Source: Lenzites betulinus
Lineage: Eukaryota; Basidiomycota; Agaricomycetes; Polyporales; Polyporaceae
Assembly (NCBI GenBank): GCA_022264855.1
Contig: JABYQU010000045.1
Location: 62,001 to 126,000 of the forward strand
Length of the DNA stretch: 64,000 nucleotides
Reading direction: 5' to 3'
The translations under genes were made by a program, and so were the position numbers. The notes beneath the pieces are model-generated. The model searched no databases. It saw nothing but the letters and a program-made list of their open reading frames with translations, and was not told the DNA's origin. Below, one piece after another: positions 11,154-22,959 of the stretch (positions are counted from its first letter, which is position 1; every line of letters begins with the position of its first letter).

Positions 11154-14100
11154 ATGCTGAAACCACGCTTGTTTTTGATATCTATTGGGCTTCTTAATAT
11201 GGCCCACACGAGCCCTGCTTTTTCCCATCGTGAGTGTATTTGCTTGCCAGTGGTGCTTGCGCGATCAGTGAAAGGGCTTAATAGGGACTACCATATGATA
11301 CATAGTTGCACCTCAGAGCTCGGTACATCTGCCTCTGGGAGACGTAAAGCCCTCGGGATAGCTCAAGCAAGTCGTAAGTAGCGCTGTCGAATCTTTCAGA
11401 TATTTGAGGGGCTGACGGGCTCGTCTTTCAGATGGATCACCAGGACTCCTCGATGGGGAATCACGAAGGCTTCTACCAGTAGTAAGTGAGATAATGATTG
11501 GAGCAGCGTCACCGTGTTTGAAACCCTTGCGTTATTCAGCCTCTCACGTGCAGATCTCGAATGGGTTGGACGATCTTCGAGGACATACACAATGAAGAAT
11601 GGTGCGCCTGGGAACTGCTGTGTGCTCCGAGAGCTTGACGCCGACTCCGTTGTTTTGAATCAGCTGGGAGTCTCTGGTTTGTGAGTCGCATGCACAACGC
11701 ATCTTTCCCAGAGGCTGAAATTCTATTTTAAATCAATAGAAGGACATGGTCATCGTTGCCAGCGTCCTCGAGCTTCCGACAGTCAACTTACAGATTGAAC
11801 AATTTCTGGACTACTACCTAGACACCCAGGGAGCAGACGGCTGGCTTGGGCCGGAGGTTGATAGTACGGCACGGCACCGTCTTTCGGGAAGGCTAGTCTT
11901 CGTTTTTTTGTTCGCATGGATACAATGACTTACTACGGACTGCGTAGGTTTCCATTCCTTTTAGGAATGATGCACGTCGCCGATGCACAACCCACACGCA
12001 CCGGCAGAATTGTAACTGCTCTACACAAATTTGTCGCCCTCGTAAACAAGATGATGCGAAAAGGCGAGGGATTAGAGGAAGACGCATATGCCTATGCGGG
12101 CGATTTCCTTGTAGTTCTCCAATGGTGAATCCTTGGCTTACAGTGGGGTGCGCTAGTCACTGAATTATATATCCCAGGCTGTATGACATTCATCCAGATG
12201 GTAAGGAGGATGTCCTCGCAGAAACAATGACCATGGTTGCATGGACGAGAGATCATCAATCTCAATGGGCCGACGTCTTTAAGGAGGTGGTACGTCGCTT
12301 CATGCTACATACTTATTCGTGTTCAGAGTGGTAGGGCTGACGACTATTACCAGAATCTCGGCGGAGACCAATGGAAACCGGATGCTGGAGCAGCTTTCTT
12401 GGGAACGAACCTGGCGAAATCGCTGACGACTCTCGGTGCTCGCTCTCGAATGACTGGGGAGCGATCAGGTTCGTACTGTCGTTCTTATACTGCGATCACC
12501 TCGCCGCGCTGACGGATGCTGACTCTTGGGAACTCCTACAGATCAGGACGCACTACGTGTTGCGTGGCAGGATGCCATACAGAATGTTGGTCAGCCGTTC
12601 GGTTTACTGGCGCGCAATCCGCACAATCGGGTCATGGGCGTGGAACCTGAATGGTATGTTCAACGAATGATTCTGCTGAAGAAGGGGCGCGTGATACTCA
12701 CGCATAATCACCTTGCAAATGCAGGGCACATGCCACAGTAGTACGTCATTTGTACTTTTGATATGTCAGAGTCCTAATTCTGTGTATGCGCGCCACAGGA
12801 AGCAATGCGGACGTAAGTTTTGGTGATCCACGCCCAGGCACTGTAGGGTTCAAGAGGAAATCCGGCACTAAATATGCTATTACAGCTCTCAGTATCTGTA
12901 TACGCTTACTGGAGACCCTATTTACGCAGATAATGTGGACCGAATCTTCTATGGAGTTGTCCAATGTAAGTTTTGCAACTCGTTGGCTGAATATCTCTGA
13001 CGCCGAGCAAGCACAGTCACACATTGGGGTTTATACTATCGTCTAGACCAGTCTACAGATGAGTACGTTACATGGAATTTGCGAAGGGATGAGTTCTCTC
13101 AAGGCCGCGCTCACGCTGATATCCAGAGCATTCTGCGAACTGTTCAACTTGAAGCACCGTGGCGACTCACAGTAAGTTTCATAACGCTCTGTCACTTGCG
13201 CCATTGTAATCAAACGGTGGTGTCATTTAGGTGTGGTGAACTTGTCTATCCTGAGGGAACGTTTGATTTTGCCTCTGGCGCTTTTCAAACCTCCGCCGAC
13301 AAGACCTCTCTTATCCATGTTCACCCCGGACCATTCTCTGTCAACACCACCCTTGCTGGAAGTATGTTGTCAACGTCAGATTCTGTCAGTAGTGCACGCA
13401 TAACTCACATATCATTTCCAGACAATCGGGTGGCTGTCATCGTCGACACAACGTACCCATACAGCTCAGAAGTGCCGCTCACGACGACCGTTGTCTCGCA
13501 ACAGGCATTCGTTTACTACATGCGCATTCCTAGCGGATCATCCGGCGCTACAGTCTCGGTCAACGGAAGCGACTTCGTTCCATGCCATCCTACAGAAGAT
13601 GGCCTTCATGCTATCCAAATAGAGCCTGGCACGACAACCTTTGTAATCAAGCTCCCCCTCAATATTGTCACAGGTACATTACTCGTTAGATTGCCCTCTC
13701 TGGTCGTCCTTACAAACTTTGCATCTCAGAAACCTCCCCTTCGGGCAACGTCGTGGTCACACAAGGCCCGATTCTGTTTGTTTTCGATGAATTTCAACAA
13801 ATGGGCAATGACGGCAGCGGGCAGGGCATCCAATATGCAATAGACCCATCTACCCTGGGATACAGCCCTTTCAAAGGACTGTGGAATCTCCAGTCTAAGG
13901 GCGCGCAGCTGCAGCATACGATTGTCGTCGCAGCGCGCTCACTCCTCCAAGTTCCATCCGCGCAGGCGTCGCTCATCCAGCTCGACTCTGCTACCTCCCC
14001 CAGTAACGACACCATCGTCAATATAACGCTAACGCCGTATGCGGTGAGTCGCATGTTATAGTACCTGCATCCTGCAGACAGTATCGCTCATAACGGTCTC

Positions 14101-14187
14101 GCGAGCCAGCATAGCATGTTTCCGCGGCTTGTCATGTCAAACTTCCCGACCTTCAGTCTAGCCGGTGCGGATCCTTCATCCACGTGA
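11154..14187 (+). pseudogene. GH127-like (DUF1680) secreted glycosidase, possibly inactivated by an in-frame stop
   Basis: Begins with a likely signal peptide (MLKPRLFLISIGLLNMAHT, then SPAFS). Later exons encode hallmarks of the (alpha/alpha)6-barrel GH127/DUF1680 family: LPLGDVKPSG, EGFYQYLSRADLEWVG, IEQFLDYYLDTQGADGWLGPE, FPFLLGMMHVADAQPTRTG, YLYTLTGDPIYADNVDRIF, ELVYPEG, YYMRIPSGSSGATVSVNGS, DGLHAIQIEPGTTTF, VVVTQGPILFVFDE and MSNFPTFSLAG near the end. Characterised GH127 enzymes are beta-L-arabinofuranosidases; the fungal substrate is unknown. At 11359-11361 the codon where relatives have Trp (VKPSGW) is TAG, followed by LKQ in the same frame. Several later junctions, including the last one before MSNFPTF, did not resolve into clean phases. 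So the gene is either a recent pseudogene, has an intron I misjudged, or carries a sequence error. A remnant paralogue is at 6170-7225 on the other strand. Confidence 0.65.
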
Positions 14188-14320
14188 GGCCACGTTGCAT
14201 TGCAGAGGATGCTAGAAGCAGAGCCCATCGTTACTTGATACAGCCGCTGCTATGTACATGTGTCATCAGCAGGTTCAAAGCTCGCCGCACACTGCGATCA
14301 CGACATCGAGGCTGCAGCTC

Positions 14321-16204
<1,884 letters not shown>

Positions 16205-16529
16205 GATAGATGTCAGTAGCGGAGCTCTGCGAACTTATCCCAGCTGCAATGTGGTCCTTTATACGAAAGAGAGTCGCTTCTGATGACCTCGTGAGGTGGG
16301 GGCATTCCCACTGAGTAAAGAGGACTGTACGTAGAGACTTGTACACAGTGAGGCGTTCGCTGAGCGCGCCCTGTCCGTGTGAGCGACTGCTGCTCCGATG
16401 GGGCTTTTCAAGGCTTCTCAACTCACATGTACTCACGCCGGGTGCTTCTCCTGCTTGATAATATCGCTACGACAAACCGCATCAAGTGAATGGAATTGCT
16501 GAAAGGTCAGGCAGTTGGACACGGGGCAA
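16205..16529. other. Intergenic spacer upstream of the ALDH gene
   Basis: Promoter side of the ALDH gene and 3' side of the alpha/beta hydrolase gene. No gene or repeat was seen. Confidence 0.35.
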
Positions 16530-17368
16530 TCATATACCAAGGTCATCTAACCACTGCTCGATCTTCACGATGCCCTCTTGTCCTACCAGCGCCTGCTCAG
16601 ACTTGACGAATATCTTGTCCACTCCAGGGTCTTCCCATAACCTGTGCTCGCGTGCCAGCCGTTCTGCCTCTTGTTCTGTGTACATGATTGCGCACGGGAA
16701 CTTTGCTTCAAAGTTGAACTCCGGGAGGGGCGTGGGCAGGAGTGCCTGGGAGACAGCGGTGTTTGAAGGAGGGGGCGATATCAAGAGCAACGCGGTCGCT
16801 GGGTGAGATGAGATGTATGTCTGGGCTATGAGTGTTCCGGCTGCACGGGAGACTATGACGGGGGCGAACGGGATGGCCAGCATGCGGATATGCGACGCTA
16901 ACTCTGCGGGGTGACATGAGTTGAGATATTACTACATACCTCGGTGTGTATCAAGCGTCGATCAGGAAGAAATTGAGCACTCACCGGTCTCGTACCGACT
17001 CATCATGGCTTCCGACGTTGAAACGTCCTCGGGCTTGCCAAGGTCAATCTCGAGGCATGTGTATCCACGCTCTGCATACCAGGACGCGAACGCGCTCATC
17101 CTAACGTCCCTTAGTACCTGTCGTTCGCACCCAGACTGGTGCGTAGCACTGACCCGCTCCGTGAACTTGCATCCCAGCCGCTGCATGACACAAACACCAA
17201 GGGCGTCGGGACTTCGCGCGGTGCTGAAGAGGGCGGTGTCCGAAGCAAATACGCGGTCGACGTCGAGGAGTTACGCGTAGTGTTCAGAAAAAGCCCTCCA
17301 AGGCTGAATGCAGTGACAACATGTGGGCGAGCACGAGCTCCCATCCTTCGGCATGTTTGAACAAACAT
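16530..17368 (-). CDS. Small alpha/beta-hydrolase-like protein
   Basis: Three minus-strand segments appear to belong together. The first is VTAFSLGGLFLNTTR to EVPTPLVFVSCSGWDAS (about 17200-17368). The second is MSAFASWYAERGYTCLEIDLGKPED (about 16985-17120). The third is IPFAPVIVSRAAGTLIAQTYISS to KIEQWLDDLGI (16530-16880). The order (an opening beta-strand PLVFVS, helix ASWYAERGYTCLEIDL, then VIVSRAAGTLIAQTYI where relatives have the GxSxGG nucleophile elbow, and a short C-terminal helix) fits a compact alpha/beta hydrolase of about 230-250 residues. The elbow reads SRAAG, so the usual catalytic Ser is at the first position of an atypical motif and activity is doubtful. The basic, Ser/Thr/Arg-rich N-terminus may be a mitochondrial presequence. 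The exon junction near 17120-17200 was not resolved. Confidence 0.5.
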
Positions 17369-17901
17369 AGTGGAGTGATGGCTGAAAGCAGGTCGCCGAC
17401 GGTGCCACCGTTACTTACTTAGATGTGCGGTAAGGCGTCACTACTTATGTAAGCAGACGGAATACATAAGACAGCATCTAGCTTTCGACAAATGTCAGTA
17501 CGTATTCTCGAGACCAAGGACGTCGACAAGAGCAAGCTCATCCGAAACTGCTGGTAAGCGTCTGAGTCGTGAACGCAATCACTAATTGTTACATCTCTGC
17601 AGAGTGTACTCTAGTATTGCCAGTACGTAGTGGCGCATATCAGGAAACATACCTCGGTGCACATGCAAGAAGTGTGATACGCCACTCGACATTGGCTTAG
17701 CTGCAGATGCAAGGCAGTTAAGCTTGTAAGGTCCGCGACGAAATCGAAGGCCGGCTGAATGCGGCTACTACATGCAACCAAGGCGCGCGTATAAAGTGAC
17801 GGGACTACTTCGAATTCACTTCACCTTTAGATCCTCCTCGAGTTCGCCTCGTAACCCCAACTTGAACTTGTTCGAGATCCTTCGCCGAACACTATAGGAC
17901 A
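17369..17901. other. Intergenic region with a possible trace of a further MYND-family first exon
   Basis: At 17492-17553 an ATG opens a short stretch (MSVRILETKDVDKSKLIRNC, then W split by a GT donor). It resembles the first exons of the three MYND genes downstream (WEDPDKVNLEVLIYGW, WERADKVNLEVLTYGW, WERADKINIECVGYGW), and each is cut at the same position inside the final Trp codon. No matching second exon follows, so this would be a remnant. A TATA-like gcgtataaagtg is near 17786. Confidence 0.3.
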
Positions 17902-18773
17902 ATGTCCTTCCAGACCTCGTCTGACCCGCCTGAGCCCCCGCGGAAGGTCTCGATATTCGACTGGGAAGACCCCGATAAGGTCAACCTAGAGGTGCTCATC
18001 TACGGCTGGTGAGCATTAATGCATGGAAATATGGTCGATGAAGGTTACAACCCTATGAGTAGGAACGGAAAGCGTGGTACGGTGCGCATGCATCTTCCGA
18101 TGGAGCGCGACCCGGATCGTTTGACCGCTGCCACACGCGGACTTATCCGCAACGTCAAACACTCGCGCAACTGGCGGTGCTATTTCTGCGGTGAGTTTAC
18201 CCTGCGCTGCACTCGTCGCGCATAGATCTGACAGCGATCTGTATCACATCTGTGACCACGCGCGGAAGAGCTGCTTCAAGGAGATGGAGGGCGTCCACCT
18301 CCACTGGCTCCATGTGAACGAGAAGCCGTTGACAGCGCTGCCGCGAGCCCCCAAGAAGCCGCGCGGCCGGGTGTACGCACGCGCAGGGAGTTGCGCGGGG
18401 TGCCAGGAAAACCGCACCTGCCTCTTCGGGCAGCAGACGCGGTGCGATCACTGCGAACTGACAAGGTTTGTGCTTGGTCCTACACGTGCCGCGACGAAGC
18501 AGAAATGCTCATTCCAGACTTGCTTGCGCTGGGCCATAGATACTGCAGGTGCGTGCTCTGATACGGCGTCGCGAGATCCGCCGTGCTTTGCGCCCGCTCA
18601 CGCCGCGGTCCCTATTCTGCAGCCTCGAGTGTCAGAGAGAAGACTGGCGGCGTCACAAGGAGACCTGCGACCGCATCCGTTGTGTATCCTTCGACGTTCG
18701 GGAGGGGCACATCGAGAAGGAGACAGCCGTCCCGGGTCCTTCAAGTTCGACCACTGATCCTCCTACTTCTTAA
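17902..18773 (+). pseudogene. MYND zinc-finger protein, copy 1 (lacks one exon)
   Basis: Exon 1 is 17902-18008 (ends in FDWEDPDKVNLEVLIYG plus a split Trp codon) and exon 2 is 18063-18190 (TVRMHLPMERDPDRL to KHSRNWRCYFC). A C-terminal part from about 18235 encodes HICDHARKSC, the MYND core CAGCQENRTCLFGQQTRCDHCELTR, YCS and LECQREDWRRHKETCDRI. The two neighbouring paralogues have a 74-base exon between exon 2 and the HICDH exon; here only 45-60 bases separate them and no such exon is present. Since 74 is not a multiple of three, and I could find no acceptor restoring phase, the frame seems broken. Another oddity: an extra intron splits LTR|YC, leaving a 9-base exon at 18540-18548. MYND fingers mediate protein-protein contacts, typically with proline-rich partners. 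Confidence 0.6.
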
Positions 18774-19196
18774 CTTCCACGCGCTTCAAGTTAGCGTGTC
18801 ACGAGATGCTCTTACTCCATCTTTTAAACCGAGATAACGTATATACACGGGCTCACTTTCCACGCAAGTACGCAATCTGGCCATCCCTGCACGCTTCTAG
18901 AGGAAGGGGAGTTGACTCGGATAACGCGACATGTACTAAGCCATCTCGCCCACGTGAGCGCGACGGAGGTCGCAGCGTGACTATAGTCAGGTGCATGTGA
19001 CTTTACGCGATGACTAGCTGGAGGAACGAGATCGATGTATCATCCACTTGTACCTCTGCGTCCACGGTGGTACGACCGGTTCCAGTCTTGCTTGGTTCCT
19101 TACAACGGCGAGCATGCTCTGCTACATACTACATGTCAATTTTCAACTGACCCAAAGGTTGTCATGTTACGTCGTGGATACTAGACTGCTGCTACA
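18774..19196. other. Intergenic spacer in the MYND array
   Basis: No gene was seen. It should contain the promoter of the next MYND gene. Confidence 0.35.
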
Positions 19197-20084
19197 ATGA
19201 GCTTGCAGCCCCCAGCAGATGTTCCTCTCAGGGACTGGGAGCGCGCTGACAAAGTCAACCTCGAGGTCTTGACATATGGATGGTAAACAGAATTCCGTGC
19301 CATGACAGTGATTCTCGCACCCCATTAACCACACGGCCTCCGCAGGGAGGGGAAGATGGCGACTGTACGCATGCACCTTCCGATGGATCGCGATATGCAG
19401 CGCCTGCACGATGCGACTCGCAACCTCATTCGCGACGTCAAGCACTCGCGATTCTGGAAGTGTGAGTTCTGCGGTAAGTGTTCTTGATTTTCCCCAATGA
19501 CGGCGGCCGAACCTCACGGACGGCTCCAACGCAGGTCGTCCCGCTCGGGAAGCCCAGGTACAGACCGCGACCTGGGTCCGCGTTACCCCGCCACGCATGG
19601 CGATGTATGTATGTACTCTCTCCTTTCCTTTGAAACGGCAGGTTGATGGTTGAACGCTGATCATGGCTGTCGCCCATGCGCCCAGATTCACCACATATGC
19701 GACCACGATCGCAAGAGCTGCTTCGACGCCGTGGAAAATGTATACAAAACGATGCAAAGACTCGATGGCCGCCCCGAAACATCCCTCCCGCGCCCCCCGA
19801 AGAAGCCTGCGGGCGAGGTCCATCCACTCTCGGGGAGCTGTGCCGGCTGCGAAAAGGACGAGAGCATGGACAAGACAATGCGGCGCTGCAGTGGGTGCAA
19901 GCTCACGCGGTATTGCAGGTATATACTCTCTTACAATATGGCGTGCACTGTTTGCTGATGAGGAACGCGGCGTGTTTTTAGCGTCGCATGCCAGAAGGAA
20001 GATTGGTCGCGCCACAAATCGACCTGCAAACAGATCTGTTCAGTGACGTTTGACCGGCCATTCGACGCCACCCTGGAGGATTAG
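19197..20084 (+). CDS. MYND zinc-finger protein, copy 2
   Basis: Exons 19197-19282, 19346-19473, 19535-19608, 19686-19918 and 19982-20084 join perfectly in frame to 207 residues. The N-terminal half (DWERADKVNLEVLTYGW, MATVRMHLPMDRDMQRL, RDVKHSRFWKCEFCG, RPAREAQVQTATW) is specific to this local family. The C-terminal half carries HHICDHDRKSCFDAVENVY and a complete MYND finger: CAGC, then C-x2-C in MRRCSGCKLTRYCS, then VACQKEDWSRHKSTC. The seven Cys and one His zinc ligands of MYND are all present. Splicing phases are identical to copy 3. Probably a soluble adaptor protein; the partner is unknown. Confidence 0.85.
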
Positions 20085-20444
20085 GCCTCCCACATCATAA
20101 CGATTTTGATTTTAACAACAATATGTATAATTGATTGTAGTACTTCTCGCTTCCCTCGCATTTCTCCCCCGTGCCGACAATCCACTACCCGCGCGCCCAC
20201 TGAATCTCCGTAAATCTCTGAGAGTCGTGTACGATCCCCTGCTGATCAACGCAGCTTCCTCATTCAGCTTAGCTAGGTCTCGGTCTATCGTGCACGGGCC
20301 AACTGACTATTTCGAAGCGTAACAGCTTGAAGACAAAGGACTGCCGGTTCCGTACTCCTGATCCGGCATCTAGCGAGTGTATAAGTACTAGCTCGACCTT
20401 GGCTCCCAGGCTTAGACGTATACCACTACTACGTCCCGCATGTC
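20085..20444. other. Intergenic spacer in the MYND array
   Basis: No gene was seen; it should contain the copy 3 promoter (gtataagtac at about 20380). Confidence 0.35.
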
Positions 20445-21337
20445 ATGAACAACTGGCAAGGCTTACGATCGCCGCCCCTCAAGGATTGGGAACGCGCTGA
20501 CAAGATCAACATTGAGTGTGTTGGATATGGATGGTGAGTACAGCAGTCACCTCGCGCGTGGTCGTTACATGTACTACGGCTCTTTCGCGACTACCGTTCT
20601 TCTGAACATTCATGCGCGAGTATAAACTTACGTACCTCTACTCAGGCAGGAAAAACGCGTAATTGTGCGCTTCCACCTCCCGAAGGACCGCGATGTCGAC
20701 CGCATCCAGCTCGCGACCGCCCTTATGGGTCGTGATATCAAACACTCCAAGAATTGGCTCTGCGAGTTCTGCGGTGGGTTGCTTCTGTCCGTTTTGTCTG
20801 CTCATTCTCTGCTGAGACGACTTGGCACTGTCAAAATCCGGATCTATATGCATACGCGCACCCTAGGCCGCCCCGCGTGCGAGTCGCACTTCCAGAACCT
20901 GTCCTGGCACCACCTCGACCCGCCCCGGCTCGTCATCTACGTATGCACGCCCTCTTACCCGCAGCAGTGCATGCAACACGCCACTGACCCTGGCCACGCA
21001 GATCCACTTCGTGTGCGCGATGGAGGCGCCGCACGTCCGCCAGGGCCTCACCCAGTCGCACAACACACTCAACCTCATGCAGGGCGGCGCGATGGGGCCC
21101 ATGCCCGCGTTCGAGACGTTCGGGAAACGCCCCGCGGGCACCTCGTACCCGCTCGCGGGCTCGTGCGCGGCGTGCCAGCGCGACGACAGCGCGGAGGGCG
21201 CGGGCGCGAGTCTGCTCCGGTGCAGCAGGTGCAAGATGACGCGCTATTGCGGGGTGGAGTGCCAGAAGAGCGACTGGAAGCGGCACAAGGTCGCTTGCGC
21301 GACGATCCACTCGGTGAACTTTGAGAATTGGGACTGA
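20445..21337 (+). CDS. MYND zinc-finger protein, copy 3
   Basis: Exons 20445-20533, 20646-20773, 20867-20940 and 21002-21337 join to 208 residues. The second and third exons are 128 and 74 bases, exactly the lengths in copy 2. The protein reads DWERADKINIECVGYGW, VRFHLPKDRDVDRIQLA, KHSKNWLCEFCG, RPACESHFQNLSWHHLDPPR, then IHFVCAMEAPHVRQGL and the MYND finger CAACQRDDS, LRCSRCKMTRYCGVECQKSD and WKRHKVACATI. Unlike copies 1 and 2 it has no intron after RYC. The last exon is strikingly GC-rich, with most codons ending in G or C, unlike the first exons, which suggests it has evolved under different pressure or by gene conversion. Confidence 0.85.
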
Positions 21338-21473
21338 GGGGGGCGATGCGAAGAATCCCGGAGGCATAAGGGCTCACTCATATGTACCCATTACCAGTCC
21401 TTGTTGAGATAACGATCCAGTGCGCTAGTGTACAAATGCATAGTCCAGTCCGCGGTGTCCATACAAGCCATAG

Positions 21474-22232
21474 TCAGGATGAATGGTACTTCACAACTGG
21501 CCTGTAATTCTCCACGTCGATGCTCTCCTGCGTCGCCCGGCCCACCTCCCGTAGCTCCGGAAGGAGGTCGCTCATCGCCACCTCGACGCGCGCGCCCTTG
21601 TTCCGCGGCTTCTTGTTCTGTAGGTCCGCGCGGAGGAGCTTGAACGGCCGGAGCAGCTCAAGCAGTTCGAGCACGTAGTCGCGCGAACACCAGCCCGGCG
21701 TGGACGGCACCGGCGGGTGGCTCCGCAGGTACTCGACGAGCTTCTCGAGGTCCGCGGCCTTGATCGTGCCGACCTGCACGCCGCCCAGGCAGAGCGTGCG
21801 CACGGTGGCGCACACGTCGAGCAGCGACGCGTGCGCGTGGCGCGTGTACCACTGCACGTCCACATCCGTGTCAAGTTCGTCTTCGTTTGCGTCCGCGTTC
21901 TTGGCGGTGGCGATGGGTCCGTCCAGCGCGAACGTGCCGGACGTGCCCATGGTGACGCTCGCGCTGGTGCTCCGCCGGCTGCCGGTGCTGCCTGCGGTCC
22001 CGACGGAGCTGTCGGAGAGGCGCGGGCCGCGCATGCCTGGACGGCGGCGGGCGCGGCTCGTCTGCGCGTACGCATGGAAGGACGGGCCGCTCAGCGTGGC
22101 TTTGTCGGTGATGACGACGAGCACCCAGTGCAGCGCGGGCTCGTGGCCGACGCCACGGAACTCGTTCTTGTACTGCGCGAGCACGATCGGGTAGGTCGTG
22201 CCGCTCGTGAGGCGCGTGAGGAGGGAGGGCAT
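21474..22232 (-). CDS. Conserved uncharacterised fungal protein (GHEPALHW-type)
   Basis: An intronless 252-residue protein from ATG at 22232. It opens with MPSLLTRLTSGTTYPIVLAQ and has a conserved-looking GVGHEPALHWVLVVIT segment, then a Ser/Thr/Arg-rich low-complexity insertion (residues about 65-110). A second conserved block follows: TLCLGGVQVGTIKAADLEKLVEYL and GWCSRDYVLELLELLR. The two blocks resemble a fungal family in which a His/Cys-containing half packs with a WC-x-DWVLE half (I recall such proteins under DUF6914 or a related entry, not certain). The ORF is open upstream to 22547, but the MPSLLTRLTSGTTYPI start fits the family better. Function unknown; no signal peptide or membrane segment. 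Confidence 0.6.
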   Translation of the reverse strand: MPSLLTRLTSGTTYPIVLAQYKNEFRGVGHEPALHWVLVVITDKATLSGPSFHAYAQTSRARRRPGMRGPRLSDSSVGTAGSTGSRRSTSASVTMGTSGTFALDGPIATAKNADANEDELDTDVDVQWYTRHAHASLLDVCATVRTLCLGGVQVGTIKAADLEKLVEYLRSHPPVPSTPGWCSRDYVLELLELLRPFKLLRADLQNKKPRNKGARVEVAMSDLLPELREVGRATQESIDVENYRPVVKYHSS

Positions 22233-22959
22233 CGTGCGTCTGCGTTTACGTGGGTGTGGGTCTTTGTTCGCGTCAGAGTCCTGCAGGCGTGAAAGGGGTT
22301 GGTTGGTGGCGCGGCTATCACAGGTGCGTCGGGAGGGACGTACGACGTCGCAAGACTTGCGGTATGAGGGAGGTCGCGCTGGGTAGAGCTTCAAGCGCAG
22401 GTCGAGTGGTAGGAGGAACGGCGGGACGTCGAGGAGCTCCCCCGCATCCCCGCCGTGGCTTATATGCGCCGGAACGCCCGCTTGGGCACGTCCGAGCCAC
22501 CGCTGCAAATGCACCATTGTCGCACTGTGGTAGCCGCGATCGAACACGGTGTAGAGTCAAAGCAAACGGAACTTGCCAGACGGGATGTGCTTGTGCGTGC
22601 GTGCTTCCGACCGGACCAGGGGACGGAGGGCGACAAAGCGGGAGGGCAAAGCGGCGGGACTGCGGGGGTGTGCTGTCTATATGTACGCGCGGCGTGGAAG
22701 CGCGCTTGCTAGGCCCAAGCGCTCGCTTCAATGGCGCTTTGTCCTGTCACCGTGTTCGGATCGCGATTTGCGATTCGCGATGGACGGCGTTGTGGGTGCA
22801 CGGACCGGTGGCCGCGCGGGGAACACGACGCGAGGCAAGGGAAGCACGCCGTCGAAGACGCGCTGAGGTCCGAGCGGACTGGGAATGTATTGGAGATCGA
22901 GGTAGATATGTACGTGTTCGCGCGCGGAGACGGATCCGAGGGGATATGTCCGCGCTCGG
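22233..22959. other. Intergenic region
   Basis: The forward ORF at 22250-22966 is long only because the region is GC-rich; its Arg/Gly-rich translation matches nothing. This stretch is the promoter side of the 21474-22232 gene and the 3' side of RCE1. Confidence 0.4.
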
